Shown one piece after another: positions 34,104-46,610 of a DNA stretch of 64,000 bases. Source of the stretch: Adiantum capillus-veneris. Its lineage: Eukaryota; Streptophyta; Polypodiopsida; Polypodiales; Pteridaceae. Both the position numbers and the translations under genes were made by a program. The notes under the pieces were generated by a model. That model did no database searches. It saw only the letters and a list, made by a program, of their open reading frames with translations, and had not been told where the DNA came from. The stretch lies in contig CM043952.1 in assembly GCA_014529385.2 (NCBI GenBank), forward strand, positions 53,712,119 through 53,776,118, written 5' to 3'. The first letter of the stretch is position 1. Every line of letters begins with the position of its first letter.

Positions 34104-35428
34104 TTACTTGTTCACAATGCTCGGGTAGTACGAAAGTGTCTCTTAGGTCGGTCCATTTTTTAGTTGAATCCACTTCAAGGAAACCAGACTCTCCTCTACG
34201 CGCAGTAGCGTTGCAACCCTCCATGTTTATCTTGAACCATTGCACGTCGAACAAGTCGATAAAAAATCCTCTATAATCGATCCTCAAAATCTCTTGAAGC
34301 ATGCCAAAGTAAGTGAGTTCCACCACCATAGGATCTGCATCAGAGGACCGTCCTCGACTAGACTGTTCAAATTTTGCCATGATTCCATAATTTGAGTAAA
34401 ATGCTTTTTGTCAATCCGTTCCACCCTAAAATGACGACCTTTACACCATGCTGTTGTGCATGACTTATACTACAACCAACAAAGATTATGAGTGGCCGTT
34501 CAAACATCTAGAAAGTCACTAGTCGTACATTGCAAACTTACCTTGGTCGCGCAACGCCAAGAGTATTCCCACTCCTCCTCAGTCACTTCTTCACCACATT
34601 GTTGTGCGCTTTTCAATTGGTTGTTCCGTGGAGATCCACCCGATATCTCTCGGAATCCCCTCTAAAAAGGATGCAGTCAATAGGACAAGCGTGAATCAAA
34701 TTGTAATCCATCCCCAAGTTTTGCAAGATCTTTCTTGCTTCCTCTCTAGAATCTGGCATCACATTATCAGCTGGCTGTATGTGCTCTTTGAGCAATCTAC
34801 ACAGCAAAAAAATGTGGTACACTTGTGTAAGTAACCTATCAAATCATTATACATCTAAAGTTTTTTTGTAAAGTAAACACATTGTAATAGATCACTTGAA
34901 AAGCGTTGTGATGCTAGTGTCACTCCATTCAAACTTTGCCTGCATGTTGAGAAGAACTAGGAGCACCTTCAATCTAGACACATGTGCTCCATCATACATA
35001 GGTGTATCGGCTTCACTTTTCATATCATCATAGATAAGCCTTTTTGAATCCATGATCGTCTCGATCATTTCATCAATCTCGGGCTCAAACATTGCCTCGT
35101 TGGGAATGTGGTCTTCATGATCATCCTGCGACCTGTCAGAGGCTACATCTTGTGGCCTCACGTATGCTGCTTGACCAAAGTGCCTAAGAACACGTCTATT
35201 GGTTTTGCAAGATTGCTGCCTGTTGGCCAGTGTGAGAGTCCGACAAGTTATAATTGGCAACATCTTGATCTATAATAGATGGATCAAACTCACCAAATTC
35301 GCTAACGTGCTGCAAAGAAACGCGTCTTGTCCATCGCACAGCATGATTGCATTGATTACAAGGACATAAGATCCTTGTTGAGAGATAGGTGTTTCGTTGG
35401 ACGGCCCCACATCCTTGTCACTACTCAT
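34104..35428 (-). pseudogene. CACTA-3 TNP2-like gene, internally deleted
   Basis: Starts at the ATG at 35428. Exon 1 encodes the N-terminal part (FGQAAYVRPQDVASD, EPEIDEMIETIMDS, LLVLLNMQAKFEWSDTS) and ends near 34893. Exon 2 (34822-34613) carries GMDYNLIHACPIDCILF, then jumps to sequence that in CACTA-2 lies after DUF4218 (about 61470). TNP2 core and DUF4218 are therefore gone. The DUF4216 exon (34380-34110: VELTYFGMLQEILRIDY, DLFDVQWFKINMEG, LPEHCEQ) ends at a GTAAGT donor beside gypsy A. The Gln codon that is a stop in CACTA-2 exon 1 is intact here. Confidence 0.85.
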
Positions 35429-35466
35429 AACCTGGACATAAATTTAATCTTCTATTAGCATCCTCC

Positions 35467-35471
<5 letters not shown>

Positions 35472-35543
<72 letters not shown>
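35472..35543. repeat. (TC)n microsatellite
   Basis: Pure TC tract of about 36 repeats upstream of the CACTA-3 transposase gene. A shorter GA tract lies at the same place in CACTA-2 (59659-59687). Confidence 0.95.
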
Positions 35544-35546
<3 letters not shown>

Positions 35547-35586
35547 TTCACACTGTAAACTACCTCACATTCTCTAGACATGTCCA

Positions 35587-35622
35587 ATCCCCGCACACCT
35601 TGGTCTAGAGGTACACGGAGAT
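35587..35622 (-). promoter_or_regulatory. CACTA-3 leader hairpin
   Basis: Same stem-loop as in CACTA-1 and CACTA-2, with stem changes that mostly keep pairing through G-U wobbles. Upstream on the minus strand stands the TTGACCAATAAAGACGAG block. Confidence 0.6.
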
Positions 35623-36000
35623 CAAAACCATCGGGTTATAATCTCGTCTTTATTGGTCAATGCCTATATTTTTGGGTACGAGAAATCTACACACCCACGT
35701 CTACATGATAGTGCATGTAGTGGACAAAACCCCTTTGCCTCTTCTCTAGCTGTAGCAATTCACAGCATCTTAACATCACTTCACAACAGATCTTTGTTCA
35801 AGGGATTACTTAGCATATTACATGTTGGACTCCAATCTGAGTATCATGTCGTTGAAAGCTTTCCAACTTAAGGTAGCATCCATAGAGAGGAAGAGAGGGA
35901 TCACCGTTTGTCTAACTCTAATTTTTTTACCGTAATCTCGAAGGTAGACTCTAATATAAAAACTCAATCCAAACTCTAATCTTAAATCTAACCTAATTGA
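35623..36000 (-). other. CACTA-3 upstream sequence shared with CACTA-2
   Basis: Contains the AGGCAAAGGGGTTTTGTCC block (35722-35745) and segments matching CACTA-2 around 59400-59520. No ORF of interest. Confidence 0.5.
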
Positions 36001-36540
36001 ACATGTGGTGATTTGTGGCTAATTGAATATGGTTAGTGTGTGAGTTAATAGGTGTCAAATTCTCATGGGAATATACATACTATTGTGTAACTAGTGTTTG
36101 CTCTTTGGGCAAAGCGCGCCTTCATTGACATGCACTAAAATCTAACCTAAATCTAATCTAATTTTAAATCGAACATAAATCTAGATCTAATCTAATCTTA
36201 AAATCAAAATAATCTAATCTTAAATCTAACATAAACCTGAACGTAATCTAACTTAAATCTAAATTTAATCTAGTTAAATTTAAATCTTGTCTTAATCTTA
36301 AATCTAAATCTAATCTAATATTAAACTAGACATAAACCTAAATCTAATCCAATCTTAAATCCTAAACCTAAATGTAATCTAACTTAAATCTAACATAGCT
36401 AGCTAATCTTGAATCTTGCCCTTATTTTAAATCTAACCTAATGTCAATTTAACATAAATCTAAATCTAACATAATCTTAAACTCAACATAAACATAAATC
36501 TAAATGTAATCTAACTTAATCTAATTTAAATCTTAACCTA
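36001..36540. repeat. TAATCTAAATC-type degenerate repeats
   Basis: Many imperfect copies of AATCTAA/TTAAATCTAAC blocks. Equivalent TTAGATTTAGG-type repeats lie in CACTA-2 (58510-58660 and 59090-59345) in the corresponding place and orientation. They appear to be an element-specific low-complexity leader. Confidence 0.75.
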
Positions 36541-36650
36541 ATCTCTCTCTCTTTGTTTTCTCCCCTTACCTCTCTCTTTCGTCTTTTCCCCCTCTCTCTC
36601 TCTCTTTGGTTTTTTATCCTCTCCCTCTTTCTCTTTCTCTTTGTTTTCTC

Positions 36651-36689
<39 letters not shown>

Positions 36690-36820
36690 AATGTGTGTGT
36701 ATGTGTGTGAGAGAGAGAGAGAGGGAGAGAGAGAGAGAGAAAGAGGGGAAGGGAACATGAGAGAGAGGAGAGGGAAGGAGCTTACATGGCTCTCCTTCCT
36801 CTCTTCGTGTATGTGTGTGT

Positions 36821-36903
<83 letters not shown>

Positions 36904-36920
36904 TGGGTTACCTCTTTCGC
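36541..36920. repeat. Microsatellite cluster with a 39-base G run
   Basis: CT, GT and GA tracts surround an uninterrupted run of 39 G at 36835-36873 on the plus strand. Ser-Leu, Gly and Pro repeat ORFs here are artefacts. Confidence 0.95.
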
Positions 36921-37098
36921 TTGAGCGTCGATAACTCAGATATGAGATTTGAGTTCCTAGCACTCTCGATTTTTTTTTAACCCCTGCCGGCGTTCCTATG
37001 GGCGTCGCTATGCAACAAATAGAATAGCGACGCCATGTATTTTCACTTTTGAGCATCACACTGCAAGTGTCGTTAATGTGAAGTACCTCTTGTAGTGC

Positions 37099-37712
37099 TG
37101 CTCTCTTTATTATTTTCATCCATTCTAACTAAACTTATGTATATGCTACTTTGTGCTTTGGTACCCTCAAAAACCTCAGTTGCTATTCTTCTTTACCTTT
37201 GAAAATTAGCTCTCAAGCAGCCACACCCGTGGTTTAGAGATTGTTGATTGTAAAGAATAGTGGAGAGGGTCTAACATTTCTTGGTTGATTATGGTTATTG
37301 TTGATCTTGCTAGTATCTCAATAATGGTTAAGCCAAAGGCAAGCCCTAAGAGACTCCATTATTAAGTCTATAGTTCCCAACGGTATACTCAAACTAATTT
37401 CTTTTCAACCAACATAATAGATCCCTGTCCCACTTACCTTCTTGCAATTATTAGGTCCAACCTTTCATGGACAACTTGAGGACCTCTCTTCTTAAACAAG
37501 AAAAGAGAAACCAAGAGCTTGATACCAAAGTAACAAAAATGGACTATGAACATTGAAAATAGCAGAATTAAGAAAACTGTAGTGAGCATTTAACTTTGAG
37601 AAAATAGAGGGAGAACTTGATAAGAGGTAGCAACAGAAACATTATACCTAATTAACTTAGCATGAACAATACTTTGCTAGAGAGAAAATTAGAGAACTTG
37701 ACAACAGTGGAG
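37099..37712 (-). mobile_element. Possible copia leader and LTR fragment interrupted by CACTA-3
   Basis: On the minus strand TGGTATCAAGCTC at 37517-37529 resembles the initiator-tRNA primer site of copia elements. It is followed by about 400 non-coding bases and an ATG-initiated stretch (MDENNKES) that stops at the CACTA-3 border. The sequence above 37530 would then be its LTR. No matching LTR or coding region is present, so the call rests on the primer site and the layout. Confidence 0.35.
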
Positions 37713-37880
37713 GACCCGATTAAAGCCCAAGTGGCCTTTTATACGGATATAGCGGCCCGCCCGCCTAATTCACTTATCAGTAACTCTTTGTATATACTCA
37801 CTTATACTTGTGTGAATAATAAGATTTAGGAGATAACCCTTCAAGGAATTCTCTGCGTACTGTGTAAGCTGTCTGTCTTA
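37713..37880 (+). repeat. Copia LTR fragment, inverted relative to the adjacent copia element
   Basis: GATTAAAGCCCAAGTGGCC and the following 150 bases match the reverse complement of the LTR at 42061-42280, including TTTGTATATACTCACTTATA. The fragment is in plus orientation while the adjacent coding region is minus. It is therefore not that element's own 3' LTR unless an inversion took place. Confidence 0.75.
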
Positions 37881-38134
37881 AAGCATCTTTTTTGACCTAT
37901 CTTGCCGGATACGCATACCGAGTATATGACTTGCCTCACCCATGTCCAGTGTTAGAAAAAAACCGGGGTCTAGTGTATTTTAACCGGCTGAAATTATAAA
38001 ATCCCGGTTAGATTTTGAGCTTGCCTTTAAGAAAACCGGTAAATTTACACAAGTTTTAGTGTAATTACCGACAAAAGCTTCAAATTTTGACCTAAAAACC
38101 AGAAGAACTTCAAGTTTTCCCTTATTTTGATTGG
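37881..38134. other. Short unexplained stretch at the copia break
   Basis: No ORF and no repeat recognised; contains AAACCGG and CCGGTTAG-type motifs. It lies where the remaining RT and RNase H of the copia element should be. Confidence 0.3.
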
Positions 38135-40063
38135 CTAGGAAAAATGTATTTTTCTAGCCCTGCCCATGTCTTTCATGTCAAAAACCTTTGCCATTTTTGA
38201 CTTAAGAGCTGAAATTTCTACCATTTGTCTACCAGCAAGTAACATGTCATCCACATACAAGATGAGGATTATCAAGCTACCATCCTTAACTTGTCGAGTA
38301 TACAGGCAATGATCTTTCTCACTTCTCTTGTATCCTTGAGAAAGCATAAATTGGTGAAACTTCTTGTACCATTCTCTTGGTGCCTGATTCAATCCATAGA
38401 GACTCTTTCTCAAATGACATACCAATTTCTCTTTGCCTTTCTCAACATACCCTTCTGGCTGCTGCATATAAACCTCCTCGTGCAAATCTCCATGAAGAAA
38501 TGCCATTTTCACATCCATCTGATGTGAATGCATATTATGTTTGGCAACCAAAGCAAGTACACTTCTCAATGTTGTCATCTTGACAACTGGTGAAAAGACT
38601 TCATCCAAATCTATTCCGTGTTCTTGCTTAAAACCCTTAGCAACCAACCATGCTTTGTATTTTGGCTATCCATCATGAGGAGTAAGCTTATACCTGTAAA
38701 CCCACTTACAAGGTAGATCTTTCTTGCCCTCTGGCAATTGAGCCAAATCCCACGTTTGATTCTTATGCAGAGCCATCATCTCTGATTGCATGGCCAACTG
38801 CCATTTTTCCCAGTCAACCACTTGTAATGCCTCCTTGTAACAAGATGGTTCTCCGCAATCCGTGAGCATGACATAATTTAGAGGTGGCACATAGCGATCA
38901 GGTGGTTTGGAGACACGCTCAGAATGTCTCACCACAACTGATTTTGCCTCTCTAGCCACTATAGGCTGTTCCTGAGCCGGACCATGATGTCTTGATGTGC
39001 TAGCACTAGGTCCATCTTCCTTGAAGACAACTCTTCTGATCTCCTCTGTCTTCTCTGGCTTAGCGTGAAACTTGGCTTCATTGAAATGCACATCACTGCT
39101 ACGAATAACTTTTCTGGACTCAGGATCCCGAAGCCGGTAACCCATCTCGCTTAATTCTCCGTATCCATGAAATATACACTTCTTGCTCTTTGGTTCTAAC
39201 TTATTCATGAACTCCTTAGGAATATGGCTATAAGCTTCACAACCAAAGACTCTTAGATCCTTGACTGTCCATAGCATCTTGGCCACTTCACTCTTATCCA
39301 AAACCCTACTAGGATACCTATTGATCAAATGGACTGTTGTAGCCACTGCTTCCGCCCAAAATTTATCAGGCAAATCAGCATTTGACAACATGCTTCTGAC
39401 CTTCTCTTGTATGGTTCTATTCATACGTTCTGCAAATCCATTTTGTGAAGGATTGTATGGTGCAGTAAGTTTCCGCTTTATCCCTTTTTCTTCACAAAAC
39501 TCTTGAAAAGCTTTGGAAACGTACTCTCCACCATTGTCAGTTCTCAAGCACTTCAGCTTCTGACCACTCTGATTCTCCACAAGCTGCAAGAATGTCTTAA
39601 ATACCTTGAGCACCTCATCCTTGTGCTTCAAGAAGTAAACCCATACTCTGCGAGAATAGTCGTCTATAAAGGTACAAAAGTCCGATGCTCCCCCTAGCGA
39701 CAAACTAGGCATTGGTCCACATAGATCACTATGCACAAGAGCTAACCGTTCGTCCCTACGATTCCTCTTTGATCTGTGCGGTTCCTCTGTTTGCTTACCA
39801 TAAACACAATGCTCACAAAACTCAAAATTTTGAAATGAAAATCCAGGCAAATAACCATAATGAGAAAGTATTTCCATTCTTGTTTTTGACATATGTCCCA
39901 GCCTACGATGCCACAGTGACAGACTTGGCTGCTCAATCACATTGATTACATGGTTTTTAACCTCTGAAACGTGTAAAGTGTACAGTGTTCCTGACTTGCT
40001 GCTATGTGCTACAGTCATCGAACCTTTGGAGATCATCCAAGCGTTGTTCCCAAAAACTGTCAC
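38135..40063 (-). pseudogene. Copia integrase and reverse transcriptase
   Basis: The first piece (40063-38666, 465 codons) has the pre-integrase HHCC zinc motif (HRRLGHMS, then FCEHCVYGK) and the integrase core with its D-D-E residues: VHSDLCGPM, LRTDNGGEY and NGFAERMNRT. It then enters RT (WDLAQLPEGKKDLPCKWVYR). A single in-frame TAG separates it from the second piece (38647-38135), which carries RT motifs DEVFSPVVKMTTLR, QMDVKMAFLHGDL, LYGLNQAPREWY and the catalytic LYVDDMLL. The protein would copy the element's RNA and integrate it. Confidence 0.9.
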
Positions 40064-40167
40064 ATAACCGCATTATCCAACTTGCCTGTACTGATCAAGA
40101 TCTTTCGGATTGTTGAAACATGTCTAACATTCTTGAGACATAAAAAAGAGCCATTTTGAAACTTCAA

Positions 40168-41257
40168 CTACACATCTCCGACTCCAAGTATGTCACAAAC
40201 CTGCTCATTGCCAAGTCTGACATAATCTTTAGTAGCCACATATGATGTAAACCACTCTTTGTGCGGAGAAACATGTAAAGATGCCCCTGAGTCAATAATC
40301 CAATCACTCATAGTATTTCCTTTCTCTGCAGTCAAGAAAACAGAAGTAAGATTTCTTGTGAGGAAGATGTCACCAACTGCTATACCAGAATCACTGTCTG
40401 AACCAGATCCTGTGACATTCACCTCTTCAATCTTCACTGAACTCTTCTTTTCATCTTGCTCAGAACTCTTTATTTTTCCTTTTTCTTGTTTCCACTTCGT
40501 ATAGTCTCTCTTCATGTGACCCTTCTTGCCACACTGGTAGCATTCTATGTCATCCTTTGACTTTGAGTCACGAGACTTACTTCGGTTTTGTGCCTTCTTA
40601 CCCTTATTCTCTTTAGATTGTTGTCTCCCTCGAACGACCAAAGCACTATTGCCTTTGCCTTTCTCAATATTCTTCATGTTCACTTCCTCTGTGAGCAAGC
40701 TGCCTTCTACATTGGCACTTGTAAGACCTTTTGGTGCGACAGAATTACTTAACATCGTGTGAAAAGTATCCCAATTGTCTGGTAAAGTGATTAAGAGAAA
40801 CGTAGCCTTCACTGAATCTGGAAAGACTATCTCCTGTGCTGTTAACTAGCTAAAAATTGTGTGAAATTCATTTGAGATGATTTGACATGGCTTTCCCTTC
40901 CTTCATCTTCAAATCCACCAATTTCTTGAGCCAGTAAATCTGAGAAGCAGCACTTTGTTTCTCGTACATACCACATAGCTTTTGCCATACGTTATACGTT
41001 GTAGTCTCTTCTTCTACGTTGAAGTAAACATTTTCTGCCAGTATCAGCATGATTCTGGAACAAGCTAACTCGTCAAGCTCTTCCCACTCATCTTCAGTCA
41101 TACCTTCTGGTCTCTCCCCTTTGAGCTTCAGTGGCTTCACTTGTTTTTTTTGCACCAAAACCTTCCAAATCTGCTTCTTCCAGAATGGAAAGTTTGTGCC
41201 ATCCAGCTTCTGTATGTAGTAAAGAGTCTCACTTTGAGAAGATGCCATGTCTACCAA
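40168..41257 (-). pseudogene. Copia gag and protease
   Basis: The gag N-terminus starts at the ATG at 41257 (MVDMASSQSETLYYIQKLDG, then NFPFWKKQI). The second piece (40812-40168) contains a CCHC-type knuckle in which the last Cys is replaced (CYQCGKKGHMKRDYTKW) and the protease active site (WIIDSGASLHVSPHKEWF). The frame is broken between 40868 and 40812. Loss of the final knuckle Cys suggests relaxed selection. Confidence 0.85.
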
Positions 41258-42046
41258 ATTGTTTACTCCTGGGAAAAATCCAGCAGAGTTTCCCTTGTAA
41301 ACTGGCCTCTATACACAATAAACAAGCTATAAACAACAAGCTGAACACCTCTCCTCAAGAACTGTCAGTATCTTGGAAAATTTTGACAGATTCTCCCCTG
41401 TAAATTGAGCTCTGGAAACCAAAAGATAGCTCAAAAACAACCATAAATAGCTGACTAGGGACAAATCTAAAAATCTCTTTAATATGCTATCCTGTAAGCA
41501 TACACTATCTCCTGTCTGGGCGATCACAGAACTTGTATCTGTCTCAATACTAAACCCTGAACAATGCCTCAACGGCCTGACGCATAAGATGCAATCCAGT
41601 GTCTACACAAAGTCATACATCCTATGGGATAAAAGTCGCCGAAGAGGATGCGTGTAGAGGGAAACTCTAGCAACCTAATCCACCTCACACTAGGTAACCC
41701 AACCCCCAGTGCTTGGCTTCAAAAAAACTCATACATGACCCTCTCAGATGGCTCAGCAAATTTCCCAGAACTAGCATACATCCTACAATAGACCAATCAC
41801 TGTCCTATGACCGCCGCTGCTTGCCAATCTACACAAGACGGGTTTCTTTGCAGTTGAAACCTATCTTTTGATGTAGTGCTCTGAATGAAATTATGAGGGC
41901 ATAAACAGCTTCGAAAGGGGGGTATAGCCCGAGGACACCTGATGGAAATACTCCCAAAACGCCGAGTGTGAATTTCCAAGCTCCAGATCCAGAATTTGCC
42001 TGAAAAGTGTGTGCACGCGCGATTACGCGAGACCGCACTGAACCTT

Positions 42047-42058
42047 GCTCTGATACCA
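42047..42058 (-). other. Copia primer-binding site (initiator Met tRNA)
   Basis: The minus strand reads TGGTATCAGAGC, the classical plant copia primer site complementary to the 3' end of initiator Met tRNA. It lies two bases inside the LTR. Confidence 0.9.
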
Positions 42059-42060
42059 AT

Positions 42061-42280
42061 TGAAGTCGTGGAGCGGAGCTTAGATCGACTCACACACACA
42101 CACACAGATACACAGACAGAGAGCTTACACAGTACGCAGAGAATTCCTTCAAGGGTTATCTCCCAAATCTTATTATTCACGCAAGTATAAGTGAGTATAT
42201 ACAAAGAGTTAGTGATAAACGACTTAGGCGTGCGGCTGGCCATATCCGTATAAGAGGCCACTTGGGCTTTAATCCCAACA
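42061..42280 (-). repeat. Copia 5' LTR (220 bases)
   Basis: On the minus strand it runs from TGTTGGGATTAAAGCCC to GACTTCA, with the usual TG and CA ends. TTTGTATATACTC inside it may be the TATA region. An inverted partial copy is at 37713-37880. Confidence 0.8.
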
Positions 42281-44526
42281 ACGATTTATGTGGAGCCTGT
42301 CCCCCCTCCAAATGGATTTTGTATTATAGCTTTTCTCATAAAGAGAGACTTGGTACAAAGCAAGCTTTGTGTTCCTTGAGACCTTGATGGTGCAATGAAG
42401 ATAGAGAGCTTCATGCACCACAATTATGCCCGTGACCTAGCTAAATGGCAACATTAACTTGTCCCTAGCCTCAATTCCAAGACCTCAAACACCTTCGAAG
42501 GTGGAGAGAGCTAGCAAGGAATGAGGGTAGGGAAGAGGAAGAAGAAGTAACTTACAAGAAATAAGTATTTTCCTCTCATACCATTACTCATAGAGCTTAG
42601 CATAGCATAGTAGCATAGTAATGGAGATGAAGAAGATGACTAGCATAGCATTGAAGCATGGCTCTTGGTTGGATTTTCATTCTAAAGCCAAGAGTTGTTG
42701 GTGTAGTCTCTCAACTTCTCAAGCTTGGAGAAGGAATGAAGTTCTTGCACTTTCACCAAGTGAGAAGGAGAGCATGTGAGTGTGTGTGAGAGAGTATACG
42801 CCCCAGCACATGCCCAGCTTGCTTTGGTCGACCCCTCCTTGTAGCTCATCCTTGAATTTGATTGGACCCTTGCAAGCCTAGCCAATCACATGCTTAGTGA
42901 GAGAGAGTATACCCCCAAGCACACCCCCAGCTTGCTTTGGTCGACCCCTCCCTTTTATCTCATCCTTGAATTTGATTGGACCCCTGCAAGCCTAGCCAAT
43001 CACATGCTTTGTGTATATCAAGCAGCAAGGGTCACATTTGGACAAGTGTCCTCCTTACACATTTGAAAGAGAGAGGACTTGATAATGCCTATATAATTAT
43101 TTAAATAAACTAAATTCTCATTGGACCCCTTTAGAGGTCAACCAATAGGCTTTAGGCACTACATGAGAGCAACATGTGTAGGTGCTTGACATGTTTCTTT
43201 GTTGCCTCTTAGGTCTTGGGGTTTCCTTGAGTGAGTGTGTGTGTTCTCGCTCATGCCTCTACTTGTAGGGCTTGCCCCCCCTTTTGTATGGATTTTGTTG
43301 ACTTTGGAACACCTCACTCCTTGAGCACCTTAGTCATGAAGCCCCTCAAGCACCTTAGTCAGCAATCATGATTTGCACCTCAAGCACCTTAGCCTGAGTA
43401 AGCACAACAAGCACCGCAAGCACCTTAGTCAGCAAGCATGAGAAGCACCTCACACTTGGGCCGGGTTCCCACGTCAAGCTCACCTAGCTTGCCTAAGGTC
43501 CTAGGTCTAAGGACTTTTAGCACTAACCTTTGGAGGTCTTCAATGAAGCTAACCCTAAGGTATTTCAAGATCCATTATCTAGCATTTCTCTTTAATAGAC
43601 CATCTCCCATTTGGACCCACTGACTTTGGTGCTTTGCTGAGATAGATCCACAAGCACATGTCTATATTCTAACTCTTGTTCCGATTTATTCTCCCACATT
43701 AAATTATCGGTTTAATTTGAGAAAATAATTTGGTCTAGTTAGATATTAAATTTTATGACAAGTCATGCGACAGGGTATCGAGGAGAGGAAGGGGGCGACG
43801 TAGCTCAGGAAGAGCTCTCAAAGGGAAAGATGGGCAGTGAGCATAGCCACATGGGGGAAGCAAGATGTGAGTAATGTGGAGCAGATGAGGCTTCTAGGAG
43901 GATTCTCTTTTGTTTGGGGGATCTGTAGAGAACATGGAGAGAGCAAGAGCAGCCTACGTGTTCTCTACATGGTCTTGCCTAGAGCAGTGATCACGAAGCA
44001 TCATATCAAATGTGTGCAGGCATAGGAGGAAAAGAGAGGGGGACAGCATCACGGGTGGGGATGACAATCGGACACATATAAGAACTCGGGCGAAGGAAAA
44101 TTGTTTAGTTTGATAGGTTGCCGAATAGTTTTTCTCATCCTAGGTGTTCTACCCTAGTGCCATTGGTCTATGTTGAAGAGATGTAAGAGTTGGGATGCTT
44201 GGGTCATCCCTTTTATTGTTCCGATGCTATACACACCTTATCTTATGGTTGCTTTTATCAAGAGAATTTCATACTCCGAGCAAACCTTTTCGAGCAATCA
44301 TAAATATGAGCAAAACTCAACAAGATACATATAGAACTCAAATCATAATAGGAAACATTTAACATCAAATGACACATTTTATTGTCCCAAAATGCCTCAA
44401 GCATTCCTCATGGAAACTTCAATCATCCATCCTTATATTAACTCCTTGATTATCAAAGGTTATGCTCCCTCCTCCGAATCACGGCTCACGCTCATAGCTA
44501 GTCAAGTCATTGTAGATGATTGGGCA

Positions 44527-44528
<2 letters not shown>
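42281..44528. repeat. Non-genic stretch with a tandem duplication and short repeats
   Basis: No coding region recognised. A unit of 113 bases is duplicated at 42788-42900 and 42901-43010 (AGCTTGCTTTGGTCGACCCC is shared). Four short repeats of AAGCACCTTAGTCAGCA type lie at about 43320-43450. The rest shows nothing recognisable. Confidence 0.6.
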
Positions 44529-44614
<86 letters not shown>

Positions 44615-44913
44615 AACCCTCTATTGTGACGTGGGGGGGGGAGGGGGGTTGTCTCAATGCATACTATTATGGCAAGTGCTTGCAAGGAGAGAGGTTTTTC
44701 TTTTTTAATGTTGTCAAGAAATGCCTAGTCTAGGGAAGTTACAGAAGTAGTAGTTTTGGTAGAGTCTATGTGGACATACGAAACGCAATTGTTTCCTTTA
44801 TACCCAATATGGAATGTTCTAATGAGATGATGCAAAGTTTCACGATATTGGTTACATTTTTGAGCTCTCTTGGGCTTGTTCTTATAAAATTTCAACTTTT
44901 CATCTTCTACCCT

Positions 44914-44987
<74 letters not shown>
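44529..44987. repeat. (GT)n and (TC)n microsatellites
   Basis: GT tract at 44529-44610, a short G-rich run near 44632-44648 and a TC tract at 44916-44987. The ORFs across them are translation artefacts. Confidence 0.95.
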
Positions 44988-44990
<3 letters not shown>

Positions 44991-45000
44991 GATGCTTTGA

Positions 45001-45647
45001 TCAATTTAAAAATAAACTACTCTTATGTAAGGTGACTGCCAGTACATCATTCCATTTACCAATCCACGTAGTCGTCAATGGCCTAGCTTGAAGAAATGAA
45101 AGAGCGCCACATTTATTGTGAATTCCACACAAAGATCTTGATAAACTGCAAAAGTGAACGAAGAGGCCCTCCACCAACAACAATGCAAAGGGAATGTGTG
45201 AGATCAATAAATTCAATGAGTTGGATGCCGCAAAATCCGCAATAATTTGATCGATAAAATTGCCATCGTCAACATCTCTACCTTCTTGAGTCTTGACCAT
45301 AAGATAATATGCCATCTCTAGAGGAGACTCTTACAAATCGCAACCCCCAATATATGCAACAACTTGAATCCGCTCCTGTGTCTTCCTTTAACTTGTATGT
45401 TGTCCTCATGCTGGAGTGACTCCACTACCTTGTGGAGTTGTCCCACCCCTATTAGGCGGTGCTTTATTTTGCAAAATCTGAACAAATTGAAATCCCAGCG
45501 CACACCTGCTTGAGCACCCCATAGGTTACCTCCCTCCAAAGGGTGGCTGGATTGTTGGCTACTACAACCAACAACTTTGACACGACGATGTTGGCTAGGA
45601 AAGGCAAATATGAGGGTCCCTATCAGTGGTAGGGAAAAGTGTGCCAT
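45001..45647 (-). pseudogene. Unknown frameshifted ORF pair
   Basis: Two adjacent minus-strand ORFs, 45647-45318 (109 codons, GGNLWGAQAGVRWDFNLFRF) and 45315-45001 (104 codons, FIDQIIADFAASNSLNLL). The composition is protein-like and the pieces could be one ORF with a frameshift. I do not recognise a family. It may be a remnant of a host gene or of a retroelement accessory gene, or chance. Confidence 0.25.
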
Positions 45648-45659
45648 AGCATAGCCTTA

Positions 45660-46610
<951 letters not shown>

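Larger units (their letters stand above)
34099..37098 (-). mobile_element. CACTA-3, deleted derivative, 5' part
   Basis: On the minus strand it starts CACTACAAGAGG at 37098, as CACTA-2 does at 57662. It shares with CACTA-2 a CATAGCGACGCC motif and a palindromic subterminal segment (36933-36955), the repeat-rich leader, the hairpin and the TNP2-like gene. The element is cut by gypsy A just after the donor site of the fourth intron. The 3' terminus is not in the window. Most of TNP2 and DUF4218 is deleted. Confidence 0.85.
38135..42280 (-). mobile_element. Ty1/copia retrotransposon, truncated in RT
   Basis: Minus strand: 5' LTR (42061-42280), initiator-tRNA primer site, leader, then gag, protease, integrase and RT in the copia order. 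The coding region ends just after the YVDD region of RT. RNase H and a correctly oriented 3' LTR are absent. Four ORF pieces separated by stops or frameshifts show that it is inactive. Confidence 0.9.

Noticed and set aside
43795-43820. GTAGCTCAGGAAGAGCTC as a tRNA A-box
   Set aside because: No B-box or clover-leaf partner follows at tRNA spacing.
44529-44610. Cys/Val and Thr/His repeat ORFs across the GT tract
   Set aside because: Artefact of the dinucleotide repeat.
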